A stretch of 64,000 nt of DNA from JAQBDA01 sp963709875 (GTDB lineage Bacteria > Chloroflexota > Anaerolineae > Anaerolineales > UBA4823). The stretch is from positions 62,001 through 126,000 of the forward strand of contig CAVPYB010000011.1 in assembly GCA_963709875.1 (NCBI GenBank), read 5' to 3'. A model generated the notes under the pieces. The model searched no databases. It saw only the letters and a list, made by a program, of their open reading frames with translations, and was not told the origin of the DNA. Below, piece after piece: positions 18,127-26,222 of the stretch (position 1 is the first letter of the stretch; every line of letters begins with the position of its first letter). Both the position numbers and the translations under genes were made by a program.

Positions 18127-20550
18127 ATGAAATACCAGATACATCAAGCTGTGGTGATTGGCTCTGGGACAATGGGGGCAGCGCTGGCAGCGCACCTGGC
18201 GAACGCGGGTGTGCCGGTCAAGCTGCTGGATATCGTGCCAGATAAGCTGACCTCAGAGGAAGAATCCCGTGGGCTGAGCCTGAATGATGATCAGGTGCGC
18301 AACCGCATCGTCCGGGAGGGGTACGAACGAGCGAGGAAATCGCGTCCTGCCAGCTTCTTTTCAACTGAGCAGGCAGACCTGGTCTCGTTGGGTAACTTAG
18401 AGGACAACCTGGATGCTGTCGCAGATGCAGACTGGGTAATTGAGGTAATCGTGGAGAACCTGGAGATCAAGCGCGTCCTGATGGAGCGTATCGACGCTCT
18501 GCGGGCACCTCATACGATCGTCAGCACCAATACCTCCGGCATCCCGGTCTGCTCGATCGCGGAAGGCAGATCGGATAGCTTCCGCCAGCATTTCCTGGGG
18601 ACCCACTTTTTCAACCCGCCGCGCTATCTCAAGCTGTTAGAGATCATCCCTACCGAAGACACGCTGCCTGAGGTGGTTCAGGCGATCAGCCGCTTCGGGG
18701 AGTACCGTCTGGGGAAAGGCATTGTGCCTGCCAAGGATACCCCAAACTTCATCGGCAACCGCATCTTCGCCGGGTGGGTGGGCTTCGAGATGGATTACAT
18801 CCTGGAAAATGGCTACACCGTAGAGGAAGTCGATGCCATCACCGGCCCGCCCGTCGGTCACCCCAAGACGGCGACCTTCCGCCTGTTCGACCTGATCGGT
18901 ATCGATGTCTGGGCGCACGTGTCCCGAAACCTGGGACCGGCAATCCGCCATGACGAGCAGGCGATGCGCTACTTGAAATCAGAGCGTGTCAACTACCTGC
19001 TGTCGACCATGGTTGATAATGGCTGGTATGGCAATAAGACCGGGCAGGGCTTCTATAAGACGGTGCGCCAGCCGGGTGGCAAGAAAGAATTTTGGCCGCT
19101 CAATTTGGAGACCATGGAACACCAGGCACCGGAAAAAGTGCGCTTCGAATCCATTGGGAAAGTAAAAGACGAACCCGATCTGGGAAAGCGGCTCAAGGGT
19201 CTGATCGCAGCCGAAGATCGTGCCGGGCAGCTGGTCAAAGCCTTCACCTACCAGGCGCTCTCGTATGCCTCTGAGCGCATACCGGAGATCGCCGATACAC
19301 CCAAGCCAATCGACGATGCCATGCGCTGGGGCTTCGGGCATCAAGCCGGGCCGTTCGAGATCTGGGATATGCTCGGCGTGGAGGAGACTGTCACAGCCAT
19401 GAACGAGGCTGGCTTCCCACCGGCAGCCTGGGTACAGGAGATGCTGTCTTCCGGCATTGAGACCTTCTACCAATCTGAGAACGGCAGGGTAAAGGCGGTC
19501 TACAACCCTATCGCCGGTGCCTATGATGGCATCCCCCCCAACCCTGCAAACCTGATATTAGGCGAGCTGAAACCCGCCGGGGGGCTGATCAAACGCAATC
19601 CGGGGGCTTCCCTGGTCGATCTCGGCGATGGGGTGATCTGTGTCGAGTTCAACACCAAGATGAACACCTTCGATGACGATGTGCACAACATGGTGATCGA
19701 GGCTCTCGATCTGCTGGATCGGGATTACGATGGGCTGGTGATCGGGAATGACGCCGACAATTTCAGCGCCGGGGCGAACCTGTTCATGATCGCAATGGGC
19801 TCGCAGAATGAGATGTGGGACCAGATCGAGGCCGGTATCCGCAAGGGTCAGGAACTGCACATGCGCATGCGCTACTCCCCCAAACCGGTGGTTGTTGCGC
19901 CGGCGGGTCTGGCGCTGGCGGGCGGTGCGGAGATGTCCATGCACGCCAGCCGGATTGTCGCCGCAGCCGAGCTGTACACCGGTCTGGTTGAGTTCGGGGT
20001 TGGTGTGATCCCAGCCTGGGGCGGCACAAAGGAGATCATGCGGCGGGTGCTCAATCCTGCCATGCGCACCAAAAATGCGACCGATATCCCCTTCCTGCAG
20101 AGAGCGTTCGAGCAGATCGGTCTGGCGAAGGTGGCGACCAGCGCCGAAGAAGCGCGCCAGATGGGCATCCTCGGTCCCTGTGACCGGATCATCATGAACC
20201 GCGACCACCTGCTGGCTGAGGCTAAGACTGAGGTGCTGACCATGGTGGCGCAAGGATACACGCCGCCCATTCCGGAGAAGATCTACGCCGCCGGGCGTGA
20301 GGGTCTGGCTGCATTGAAGGTGGCGGTCTATATGCTCAAGGAAGGCAGGTATGCGTCAGAGCATGATGCCCTGGTGGCGAGCAAGCTGGCTTATGTCCTT
20401 GCCGGTGGAGACCTGAGCAGCCCGTCCTGGGTCAGCGAGCAATATATCCTCGACCTGGAGCGTGAGGCCTTCCTCTCCCTGGCAGGTGAGAAGAAATCCC
20501 AGGAGCGCATGTGGCATATGCTCCAGACCGGAAAGCCGTTGAGGAATTAG
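18127..20550 (+). CDS. fadN: 3-hydroxyacyl-CoA dehydrogenase/enoyl-CoA hydratase (FadN type)
   Basis: Bifunctional beta-oxidation enzyme, 807 residues, hydrating enoyl-CoA and oxidising 3-hydroxyacyl-CoA. The domain order is that of FadN: NAD-binding dehydrogenase first (GSGTMGAALAAHLANAG, GTHFFNPPRYLKLLE), a second dehydrogenase helical domain (RWGFGHQAGPFEIWD), then the crotonase fold last (DNFSAGANLFM, LALAGGAEMSMHA). AAGGAGGT at 18116-18123 precedes ATG 18127; the ATG at 18109 has no ribosome site. Thiolase follows, as in fadNA operons, but a four-helix-bundle cassette lies between them, and the fadN stop codon falls at the edge of the first repeat arm. Confidence 0.92.
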   Translation: MKYQIHQAVVIGSGTMGAALAAHLANAGVPVKLLDIVPDKLTSEEESRGLSLNDDQVRNRIVREGYERARKSRPASFFSTEQADLVSLGNLEDNLDAVADADWVIEVIVENLEIKRVLMERIDALRAPHTIVSTNTSGIPVCSIAEGRSDSFRQHFLGTHFFNPPRYLKLLEIIPTEDTLPEVVQAISRFGEYRLGKGIVPAKDTPNFIGNRIFAGWVGFEMDYILENGYTVEEVDAITGPPVGHPKTATFRLFDLIGIDVWAHVSRNLGPAIRHDEQAMRYLKSERVNYLLSTMVDNGWYGNKTGQGFYKTVRQPGGKKEFWPLNLETMEHQAPEKVRFESIGKVKDEPDLGKRLKGLIAAEDRAGQLVKAFTYQALSYASERIPEIADTPKPIDDAMRWGFGHQAGPFEIWDMLGVEETVTAMNEAGFPPAAWVQEMLSSGIETFYQSENGRVKAVYNPIAGAYDGIPPNPANLILGELKPAGGLIKRNPGASLVDLGDGVICVEFNTKMNTFDDDVHNMVIEALDLLDRDYDGLVIGNDADNFSAGANLFMIAMGSQNEMWDQIEAGIRKGQELHMRMRYSPKPVVVAPAGLALAGGAEMSMHASRIVAAAELYTGLVEFGVGVIPAWGGTKEIMRRVLNPAMRTKNATDIPFLQRAFEQIGLAKVATSAEEARQMGILGPCDRIIMNRDHLLAEAKTEVLTMVAQGYTPPIPEKIYAAGREGLAALKVAVYMLKEGRYASEHDALVASKLAYVLAGGDLSSPSWVSEQYILDLEREAFLSLAGEKKSQERMWHMLQTGKPLRN

Positions 20551-20555
20551 GTGTT

Positions 20556-20611
20556 GCGAATTAGGAAAAGCGAATTAGGAATTGCGAATTAGGAATTGCG
20601 AATTAGGAGAG
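20556..20611 (+). repeat. Four tandem 14-bp repeats, left arm of cassette
   Basis: Units at 20556-20569, 20570-20583, 20584-20597 and 20598-20611. Units 2 and 3 are identical (GCGAATTAGGAATT); units 1 and 4 differ only in the last four bases. The last unit supplies the AGGAGAG ribosome site of the gene that follows. Confidence 0.85.
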
Positions 20612-20614
20612 CGC

Positions 20615-21028
20615 ATGGGTTATGAGGATTGGTTAAATACTCTGCCAGATCGGTTGAAATCTGATCCCTTATGGGATTCGATCGGATATAGAAAGGCGAT
20701 GTATCTGTTCGATCTTGCCTGGCAGGACTGTGTTCATTTGAGAGGCGACCCTCGTGGTCAAGAGGTTATCCGTCAATTAATCCGCAGTAGTGGTGGTATA
20801 TGTGCGAATATTGAGGAGGCTTACGGACGCGGGATAGGAACACAGGATTATATTCGTATCCTGCGGATCGCATTAGGGGAAGCTCGCGAGACGCAGGGAT
20901 GGTATTTCAGAGCGCGGCATTGTATACCGGCAGATCTGATCGAACTGCGACTTAACCTGATCAATGAAGTGATATCCTTGCTGGTCACTACAATTTCGCA
21001 GCAACGGAAGTTCGTAAAGAATTCCTAG
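20615..21028 (+). CDS. Four-helix-bundle protein (23S rRNA IVS-protein family)
   Basis: A 137-residue helical protein. Motifs AMYLFDLAWQDC, IRQLIRSSGGICANIEEAYGR, and DYIRILRIALGEARETQGW are those of the S23/IVP four-helix-bundle family, found in rRNA intervening sequences and, as the distant relative Avd, in diversity-generating retroelements. No reverse transcriptase or rRNA gene is nearby. ATG 20615 is preceded by TTAGGAGAG from the last repeat unit. The stop codon TAG lies in the right repeat arm. Function unknown. Confidence 0.85.
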   Translation: MGYEDWLNTLPDRLKSDPLWDSIGYRKAMYLFDLAWQDCVHLRGDPRGQEVIRQLIRSSGGICANIEEAYGRGIGTQDYIRILRIALGEARETQGWYFRARHCIPADLIELRLNLINEVISLLVTTISQQRKFVKNS

Positions 21029-21053
21029 TTCCTAAATCGCAATTCGCAATTGG
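21020..21053 (-). repeat. Inverted right arm of the four-helix-bundle cassette
   Basis: On the minus strand this reads CCAATTGCGAATTGCG, ATTTAGGAA, CTAGGAATT: diverged units of the left-arm motif in opposite orientation. It includes the stop codon of the enclosed gene. Confidence 0.6.
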
Positions 21054-21071
21054 TAATCAGGAGAGTATGAC

Positions 21072-22271
21072 ATGAATAATCATCAATTTGAGAAGCAAGC
21101 CGTCATCATCGCTGCGGCGCGCACGGCGATCGGGAAGGCTAAGCGCGGAAGCCTGGTGACGACCAGACCGGATGAGATGGCAGCAGCAGTCATTGTCGAG
21201 CTGTTGAACCGGGCAGAGGGGTTGGACCCAGCTGAGATCGACGATGTCGTATTGGGCTGCGCGTTCCCGGAGGGTGAGCAGGGTATGAATATGGCGCGCA
21301 TGGTAGCCCTGCGGGCAGGACTGCCCGATTCAGTGCCTGCCGAGACCATTAACCGCTTCTGCTCCTCCGGCTTGCAGAGCATCGCCCACGCGGCATATTC
21401 CATCATGGCAGGGCAGACTGAGGTGGCAATCGCCGGCGGCACCGAGTCAATGAGCATGGTACCGATGACCGGGTTCAAATTTGCCCCCATGCCCTCCCTG
21501 GCGGATAACTATCCAGAAGCATTTACCAGCATGGGGCTTACCGCGGAGAACGTGGCGGATAAATATGGCGTCAGCCGGGAAGACCAGGATGCTTTCGCCC
21601 TGCACAGCAACCTGCGCGCTGTGGCTGCTGTTGAGTCCGGTCGCTTCGACCCTGAGATCGTGCCATTGGAAGTGGAAATCGTTGAACCTGGCACAAATGG
21701 TGGCCCAACCCGGCGCTCATTCACCTTTGCCCGCGATGAAGGCCCGCGCGCGGATACCAGCCTGCAAGCCCTGGGTAAACTGAAGCCGGCCTTCAAAGAT
21801 GGCGGCACTGTCACCGCCGGCAACTCCTCACAGATGTCGGATGGGGCAGCCGGAGTGATCCTCATGTCACGAGAGAAGGCGGACAGCTTGGGACTGAAGC
21901 CATTGGCGCGTTTTATCTCGTTTGCTGTAGGTGGGGTACCACCCGAGATCATGGGGATCGGGCCGGTCGTTGCTGTGCCCAAGGCTCTCAAGCTCGCCGG
22001 ATTGGAGCTGGATGATATCGGACTGATCGAGCTGAACGAAGCATTTGCCGCCCAGGGCTTGGCTGTTATGCGTGAGCTGGGGTTGAATGAAGAGATCACT
22101 AATGTCAACGGCGGAGCGATTGCCTTGGGGCACCCGTTAGGCTGCACCGGCGCGAAACTGACCACCCAGCTGATCTACGAGATGCAGCGCCGAGAAGTGC
22201 AGTTTGGTCTGGTCACTATGTGCATCGGCGGGGGTATGGGCGCTGCCGGGATATTCGAGAATCTGAGTTGA
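21072..22271 (+). CDS. fadA: Acetyl-CoA C-acyltransferase (thiolase)
   Basis: Last step of beta-oxidation: cleaves 3-ketoacyl-CoA with CoA. 399 residues, a normal length. The nucleophilic Cys lies in NRFCSSGLQSIAHA, the general-base His in GGAIALGHPLGCTGA and the second Cys in VTMCIGGGMGAAG. CAGGAGAG precedes ATG 21072. Together with fadN it would form the trifunctional activity; an SCP2-domain gene follows after 40 nt. Confidence 0.95.
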   Translation: MNNHQFEKQAVIIAAARTAIGKAKRGSLVTTRPDEMAAAVIVELLNRAEGLDPAEIDDVVLGCAFPEGEQGMNMARMVALRAGLPDSVPAETINRFCSSGLQSIAHAAYSIMAGQTEVAIAGGTESMSMVPMTGFKFAPMPSLADNYPEAFTSMGLTAENVADKYGVSREDQDAFALHSNLRAVAAVESGRFDPEIVPLEVEIVEPGTNGGPTRRSFTFARDEGPRADTSLQALGKLKPAFKDGGTVTAGNSSQMSDGAAGVILMSREKADSLGLKPLARFISFAVGGVPPEIMGIGPVVAVPKALKLAGLELDDIGLIELNEAFAAQGLAVMRELGLNEEITNVNGGAIALGHPLGCTGAKLTTQLIYEMQRREVQFGLVTMCIGGGMGAAGIFENLS

Positions 22272-22311
22272 ACCATCTAATCATATAAATTTATACAGAG
22301 GAACAGATAAT

Positions 22312-22641
22312 ATGTCAGACATCACAGTAGAACAGCTTGTCCGCAACCATGAAAAAGCCTTCATGCCCGATGCTGCTGAAGGCGTGGAGGCCGTCATCCA
22401 ATACCATCTGACCGGTGAGCAGGGCGGCGATTGGATAATTAATATCGGGGATGGCAGGTGCACGGTTGCCGAGGGAGAGGCAGAGAGTCCTAAAATGACC
22501 CTGACTGCAGATGCAGGCGATTTCCGGGATGTTCTGCTGGGCAAAGCCAACGGCATGCAGTATTTTATGCAGGGCAAGCTCATGCTGGCAGGCGATCTCA
22601 ACCTGGCAATGAAATTGACCAGCTTTTTTAAGATGAGCTAA
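22312..22641 (+). CDS. SCP2 sterol-binding domain protein
   Basis: Single-domain SCP2-like lipid carrier of 109 residues (VIQYHLTGEQGGDWIINIGDG, LTADAGDFRDVLLGKANGMQYFMQGKLMLAGDLNLAMKL in segments). The fold binds fatty acyl chains; here it closes the beta-oxidation island and probably presents acyl-CoA. A perfect hairpin lies just downstream. Confidence 0.85.
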   Translation: MSDITVEQLVRNHEKAFMPDAAEGVEAVIQYHLTGEQGGDWIINIGDGRCTVAEGEAESPKMTLTADAGDFRDVLLGKANGMQYFMQGKLMLAGDLNLAMKLTSFFKMS

Positions 22642-22658
22642 TCCGACGGCAGAAATAC

Positions 22659-22701
22659 CAAAGCTGCTCGCAGAGAGTTTTATCTTCTGCGAGCAGCTTT
22701 G
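22659..22701 (+). terminator. Hairpin between convergent SCP2 and proS genes
   Basis: Arms 22659-22674 and 22686-22701 pair perfectly over 16 bp (CAAAGCTGCTCGCAGA) around an 11-nt loop. It sits between convergent genes and could terminate both directions, though a strong T-run is missing. Confidence 0.7.
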
Positions 22702-22742
22702 CATATATACAATCGGTGCAAGAACTATTCTTCCGGTTTAGC

Positions 22743-24515
22743 TTATCCTGAATATAGTACCTCTCTGATCGACGCTTTAATCTCTGTCTCCATCGCCTTG
22801 ATATCGTTCTTAACGAACAGTATGACTTCTTCATGCGGTACGATAGAACGTTCTGTTACAGAGCGTCGCTTGAACTCAATCCCGCCTTGTTTAAGCGCAC
22901 GCTCGCTTACTGTCAGGCGGATGGGAATGCCGATTAGATCGGCGTCGTTGAACTTCACCCCCGGACTTTCATCCCGGTCATCGTACAACACTTCGATATC
23001 GTTCTGCTGAAGCAGCGTATAGAGCATTTCAGCAGTTTCCCGAGTGTCGGTAGATCCCCGTCCTGCCAGCACCACCAGGTGCACCTGGTAGGGGGCGACT
23101 GTCACCGGCCAGATCAAGCCATAATCGTCGTGATGCTCTTCGGCGATGCATGCCATCAGACGACCGCTGCCGATCCCGTATGAGCCCATGATGACCGGCT
23201 TCTTCTCCCCATCTGCGTCCAGGAAATACGCACCTAGGGCTTCGCTGTAGCGTGTCCCCAGCTTGAATATATTGCCGACCTCTACCCCGCGGACGGTGCG
23301 CAGCTGCTCTCCGCACTCTGGGCAGGCGTCACCGTCTTGGGCAGCGGTGATGTCTGTGACCAGCTGCGCCTTGTAATCACGCCCGTAGTTCACATTGCGC
23401 ATGTGGAATCCATCCAGATTCGCGCCGGCAACCAGGTTGGGTGCAGTGGGGATTTGGTCATCGACGACGACCAGCGTGTTCACCAACCCGACCGGGGAGG
23501 CATACCCAGGGACCGCACCCACGGCTCGGATCTCGTCTTCCGTCGCCGGGCGCAAGCCTTTGGCCTGTATGGCATTCGCCAGTTTGGTCTCATTCAGCTC
23601 CATGTCGCCGCGCACAACCGCGAAGACGAATTTCTCCCTGCTTACCTCCCCCTCCGGGATGTCAGCCACCATAAAGACTGCCTTGGCGGTGCGAGACTCG
23701 GGGATATCCAGGTACTCTGCCAGAGCCTGGATGGTCTTGATCTCTGGGGTGGCAACATTTTCCGTAGGCAGGGGGTCTTCCGGTTGGGCGGCTGGTTTTT
23801 TGAAGCGTGCGATCTGCCGGTTGGCAGCATATCCGCAGCTATCGCACAGCAGGAGCGTATCCTCGCCGACCGGGGTCAAGTACATATACTCATGAGCCAG
23901 CTTGCCGCCCATCATGCCCACATCCGACTTCACTGCGATAACAGGCAGCCCGCAGCGCTGGAAGATGTTGAAATATGCCTGGTAGTGGGCGCGGTACTGC
24001 ACGTCCAGACCCTCCCAGTCGGCATCCAATGAGTAGCTGTCCTTCATGGTGAACTCCCGCACCCGGATCAGCCCGGCGCGCGGGCGCGGGTCGTCGCGCC
24101 ACTTGGTCTGGATATGGTAGATCACGCGCGGCAGGTGACGGTAGGATTGCACTTCCCTGCGCACCAGGTCGCCCACCACTTCCTCGTGAGTCATCGCCAG
24201 GACCATATCGCGGTCGTTCTTATCCTTGAAACGTCCCATTTCCGTACCGATCTGGTACCAGCGCTCTGTCTCCTGCCACAGCTCTGCCGGGTGCACGACC
24301 GGCATGGTCATCTCCTGACCACCAATGGCATTCATCTCCTGGCGCAATATATTTTCGATCTTATCCAGCGTACGGCGAGCCAGCGGCATGGCAGTAAATA
24401 TGCCCGACGCCAGCTGGCGGATGAATCCGGCGCGCACCAGCAGCTGATGGCTGGGGATCTCAGCCTCTGCTGGCGCATCACGCAGGGTCAGCCCGAAGAG
24501 TTGGCTCATTCTCAT
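22743..24515 (-). CDS. proS: Prolyl-tRNA synthetase, bacterial type with editing domain
   Basis: Charges tRNA-Pro. 590 residues with the bacterial layout: class II motif 1 region (LLVRAGFIRQLASGIF), motif 2 (TKWRDDPRPRAGLIRVREF), an INS editing domain of the YbaK type (about 225-405), motif 3 (GIGSGRLMACIAEEHHDD) and an anticodon-binding domain. It lies 18 nt downstream of a second, archaeal-type prolyl-tRNA synthetase gene. Confidence 0.95.
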   Translation of the reverse strand: MRMSQLFGLTLRDAPAEAEIPSHQLLVRAGFIRQLASGIFTAMPLARRTLDKIENILRQEMNAIGGQEMTMPVVHPAELWQETERWYQIGTEMGRFKDKNDRDMVLAMTHEEVVGDLVRREVQSYRHLPRVIYHIQTKWRDDPRPRAGLIRVREFTMKDSYSLDADWEGLDVQYRAHYQAYFNIFQRCGLPVIAVKSDVGMMGGKLAHEYMYLTPVGEDTLLLCDSCGYAANRQIARFKKPAAQPEDPLPTENVATPEIKTIQALAEYLDIPESRTAKAVFMVADIPEGEVSREKFVFAVVRGDMELNETKLANAIQAKGLRPATEDEIRAVGAVPGYASPVGLVNTLVVVDDQIPTAPNLVAGANLDGFHMRNVNYGRDYKAQLVTDITAAQDGDACPECGEQLRTVRGVEVGNIFKLGTRYSEALGAYFLDADGEKKPVIMGSYGIGSGRLMACIAEEHHDDYGLIWPVTVAPYQVHLVVLAGRGSTDTRETAEMLYTLLQQNDIEVLYDDRDESPGVKFNDADLIGIPIRLTVSERALKQGGIEFKRRSVTERSIVPHEEVILFVKNDIKAMETEIKASIREVLYSG

Positions 24516-24533
24516 ATTCAGGTACCTTTCTTA

Positions 24534-25974
24534 TCAGTACGCCCGGGCGAAATACGCCCAACTGGTGGCGGGATTCCCACACTGGATGCACACTCCATCC
24601 GCCTCAGGCTGCTCCAGGGGCAGGCAGCGAATCGTGGCTTTGGAGTCTTCCTTCACTTTGGCCTCACAATCCGCATCTCCGCACCAGCGGGTATACGCCC
24701 AGCCATCCTTGACAATTTCGGTCAGCTCAGCATAGTTTGCAGGTTCGTGGATGTGGCTGTCCCGGAAGGTAGTCGCCTTGTCGAGCATGGATTGCTGTAT
24801 CGTGTCCAACATCTGGACGACCTGATCAGCCAGACCCTCTTGAGAGATAAAAGACTTACCAGCTTTTCCAGGGATGTCACGGCGTGCCAGGGCAACGCTG
24901 TTCTTCTGTACGTCCTTGGGGCCGATCTCGATGCGCAGCGGTACGCCACGCATTTCCCAATCGTTGAACTTGAAGCCGGGAGTTACCTCCTCCCGGTCGT
25001 CCACACGGATGCGGCAGCCGGCCACTTTAAGCTCGCTCGATACCCGCTCGACCACCGGCAGCACGGCGCTTTTCTCGGCGTCGTCCCTGTAGATCGGGAC
25101 GATCACTAGCTGGAAAGGAGCCAGCTTTGGCGGGAGAACCAGCCCCTGGTTGTCACCATGGGTCATGATCATCGCCCCAATTACGCGCCAGGACAATCCC
25201 CAGGAGGTCGTCCAGGCGTTTTGCAGCTGGTTGTTCCAGTCCAGGAACTGGATATCGAAGGCTTTGGCGAAATTCTGCCCCATAAAGTGTGAGGTCCCTG
25301 CCTGCAAGGCGCGCCGGTCACCCATCATCGCCTCGATGGTCGTCGATTGGACTGCCCCGGCAAATTTCTCGCTCTCGCTCTTAACCCCTTGGATGACAGG
25401 TACGGCGGCATCATTGATCACAAAATCGGCATACACACCCAGCATGCGCAGAGTCTCTTCTTGAGCTTCTTCTGCGGTGGCGTGGGCAGTATGGCCTTCC
25501 TGCCAGTAGAATTCCAGGGTGCGCAGGAACAACCGGGTGCGCATCTCCCAGCGCACAACGCTGCCCCACTGGTTGATCAGGATCGGCAGGTCGCGATAGG
25601 ATTTGATCCACTTGGCGTACATATAGCCGATAATCGTCTCCGATGTTGGGCGCACGACCAGCGGCTCTTCGAGCTTATTGCCCCCGCCGTGGGTTACCAC
25701 AGCCAGCTCAGGCGAGAAACCCTCGATATGCTCCTTCTCCTTTTCAAGGAAGGACATCGGGATGAATAAGGGGAAGGCTGCGTTGACGTGTCCGGTCTCT
25801 TTGAAGCGGCGGTCGAGAGCCTGCTGCATGTTCTCCCATAAAGCCCAGCCATACGGCCGGGCGACCATGCAGCCGCGGACTGGGCGCGTAATCGGCCATC
25901 TCTGCGCGCAGTACGATCTGGTTGTACCATTCAGAAAAGTTCTCTTCGCGGGTGGGTAGTTTATCGGTGCTCAT
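24534..25974 (-). pseudogene. proS: Prolyl-tRNA synthetase, archaeal/eukaryal type (ProS3), frame broken once
   Basis: Second prolyl-tRNA synthetase, of the type without INS domain and with a C-terminal zinc-like module (CGDADCEAKVKED ... CIQCGNP). The N-terminus (MSTDKLPTREENFSEWYNQI) is in one frame to about 25882 and the remainder (RGCMVARPYGWALWE on) in the next. One extra base at about 25881 explains the break. Class II motifs (VVRPTSETIIGYMY, NQWGSVVRWE, FLRTLEFYWQEGHTAHA) are complete. SD GAGGA precedes ATG 25974. If the break is real, the bacterial-type enzyme would carry the function alone. Confidence 0.85.
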
Positions 25975-26041
25975 AATTCCTCAAGTGTCAGGATTTTTCG
26001 CGAATGCTCCTGCAAAATATCCCATCGGTGATCAACCAAAT

Positions 26042-26072
26042 CGCCCTCTGGTGGCTTTCAGTCCAGAGGGCG
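26042..26072 (-). promoter_or_regulatory. Terminator-like hairpin in a long leader before proS3
   Basis: The 248 nt between larC and proS3 contain no gene. On the minus strand CGCCCTCTGG pairs perfectly with CCAGAGGGCG around an 11-nt loop and is followed by ATTTGGTT, about 67 nt before the ATG. GTGAACCGC just ahead of it recalls the T-box core (GGUGGnACCGCG) but lacks the UGGN that would pair with the tRNA end. It may be an attenuator of the synthetase operon or simply the end of the lar operon. Confidence 0.4.
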
Positions 26073-26222
26073 GTTCACGTCGTGCTGGGATTTCCACAGC
26101 CAATCCCTGAGAAACCGAAAGCCTATGTGGGCTTGCGGAAGGCCGGGGACGGGGTAGGGATGTTGGTGTTAAATCTTTCGTGTTTCATGCTGGATATTAG
26201 TTTACCATCGAAGGGAAGGCTG

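Larger units (their letters stand above)
20541..21053 (+). mobile_element. Candidate cassette: four-helix-bundle gene between inverted repeat arms
   Basis: About 510 bp interrupt the fadN-fadA operon. The left arm is GAATTAG then four 14-bp units of GCGAATTAGGAATT type; the right arm (21020-21053) carries the same motif inverted (AATTCCTA, ATCGCAATTCGCAATT). The only gene inside encodes a four-helix-bundle protein related to 23S rRNA intervening-sequence proteins, which have no link to fatty-acid breakdown. No transposase is present. Mobility is inferred from the arrangement only. Confidence 0.4.

Noticed and set aside
20556..20611. Tandem 14-bp repeats as a CRISPR array
   Set aside because: Units are directly adjacent without spacers, too short, and no cas gene is present.
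20541..21053. Four-helix-bundle gene as Avd of a diversity-generating retroelement
   Set aside because: No reverse transcriptase and no template or variable repeat pair was seen.
24114..25109. Long plus-strand ORF opposite the two proS genes
   Set aside because: It runs across two genes on the other strand and shows no domain-like pattern.
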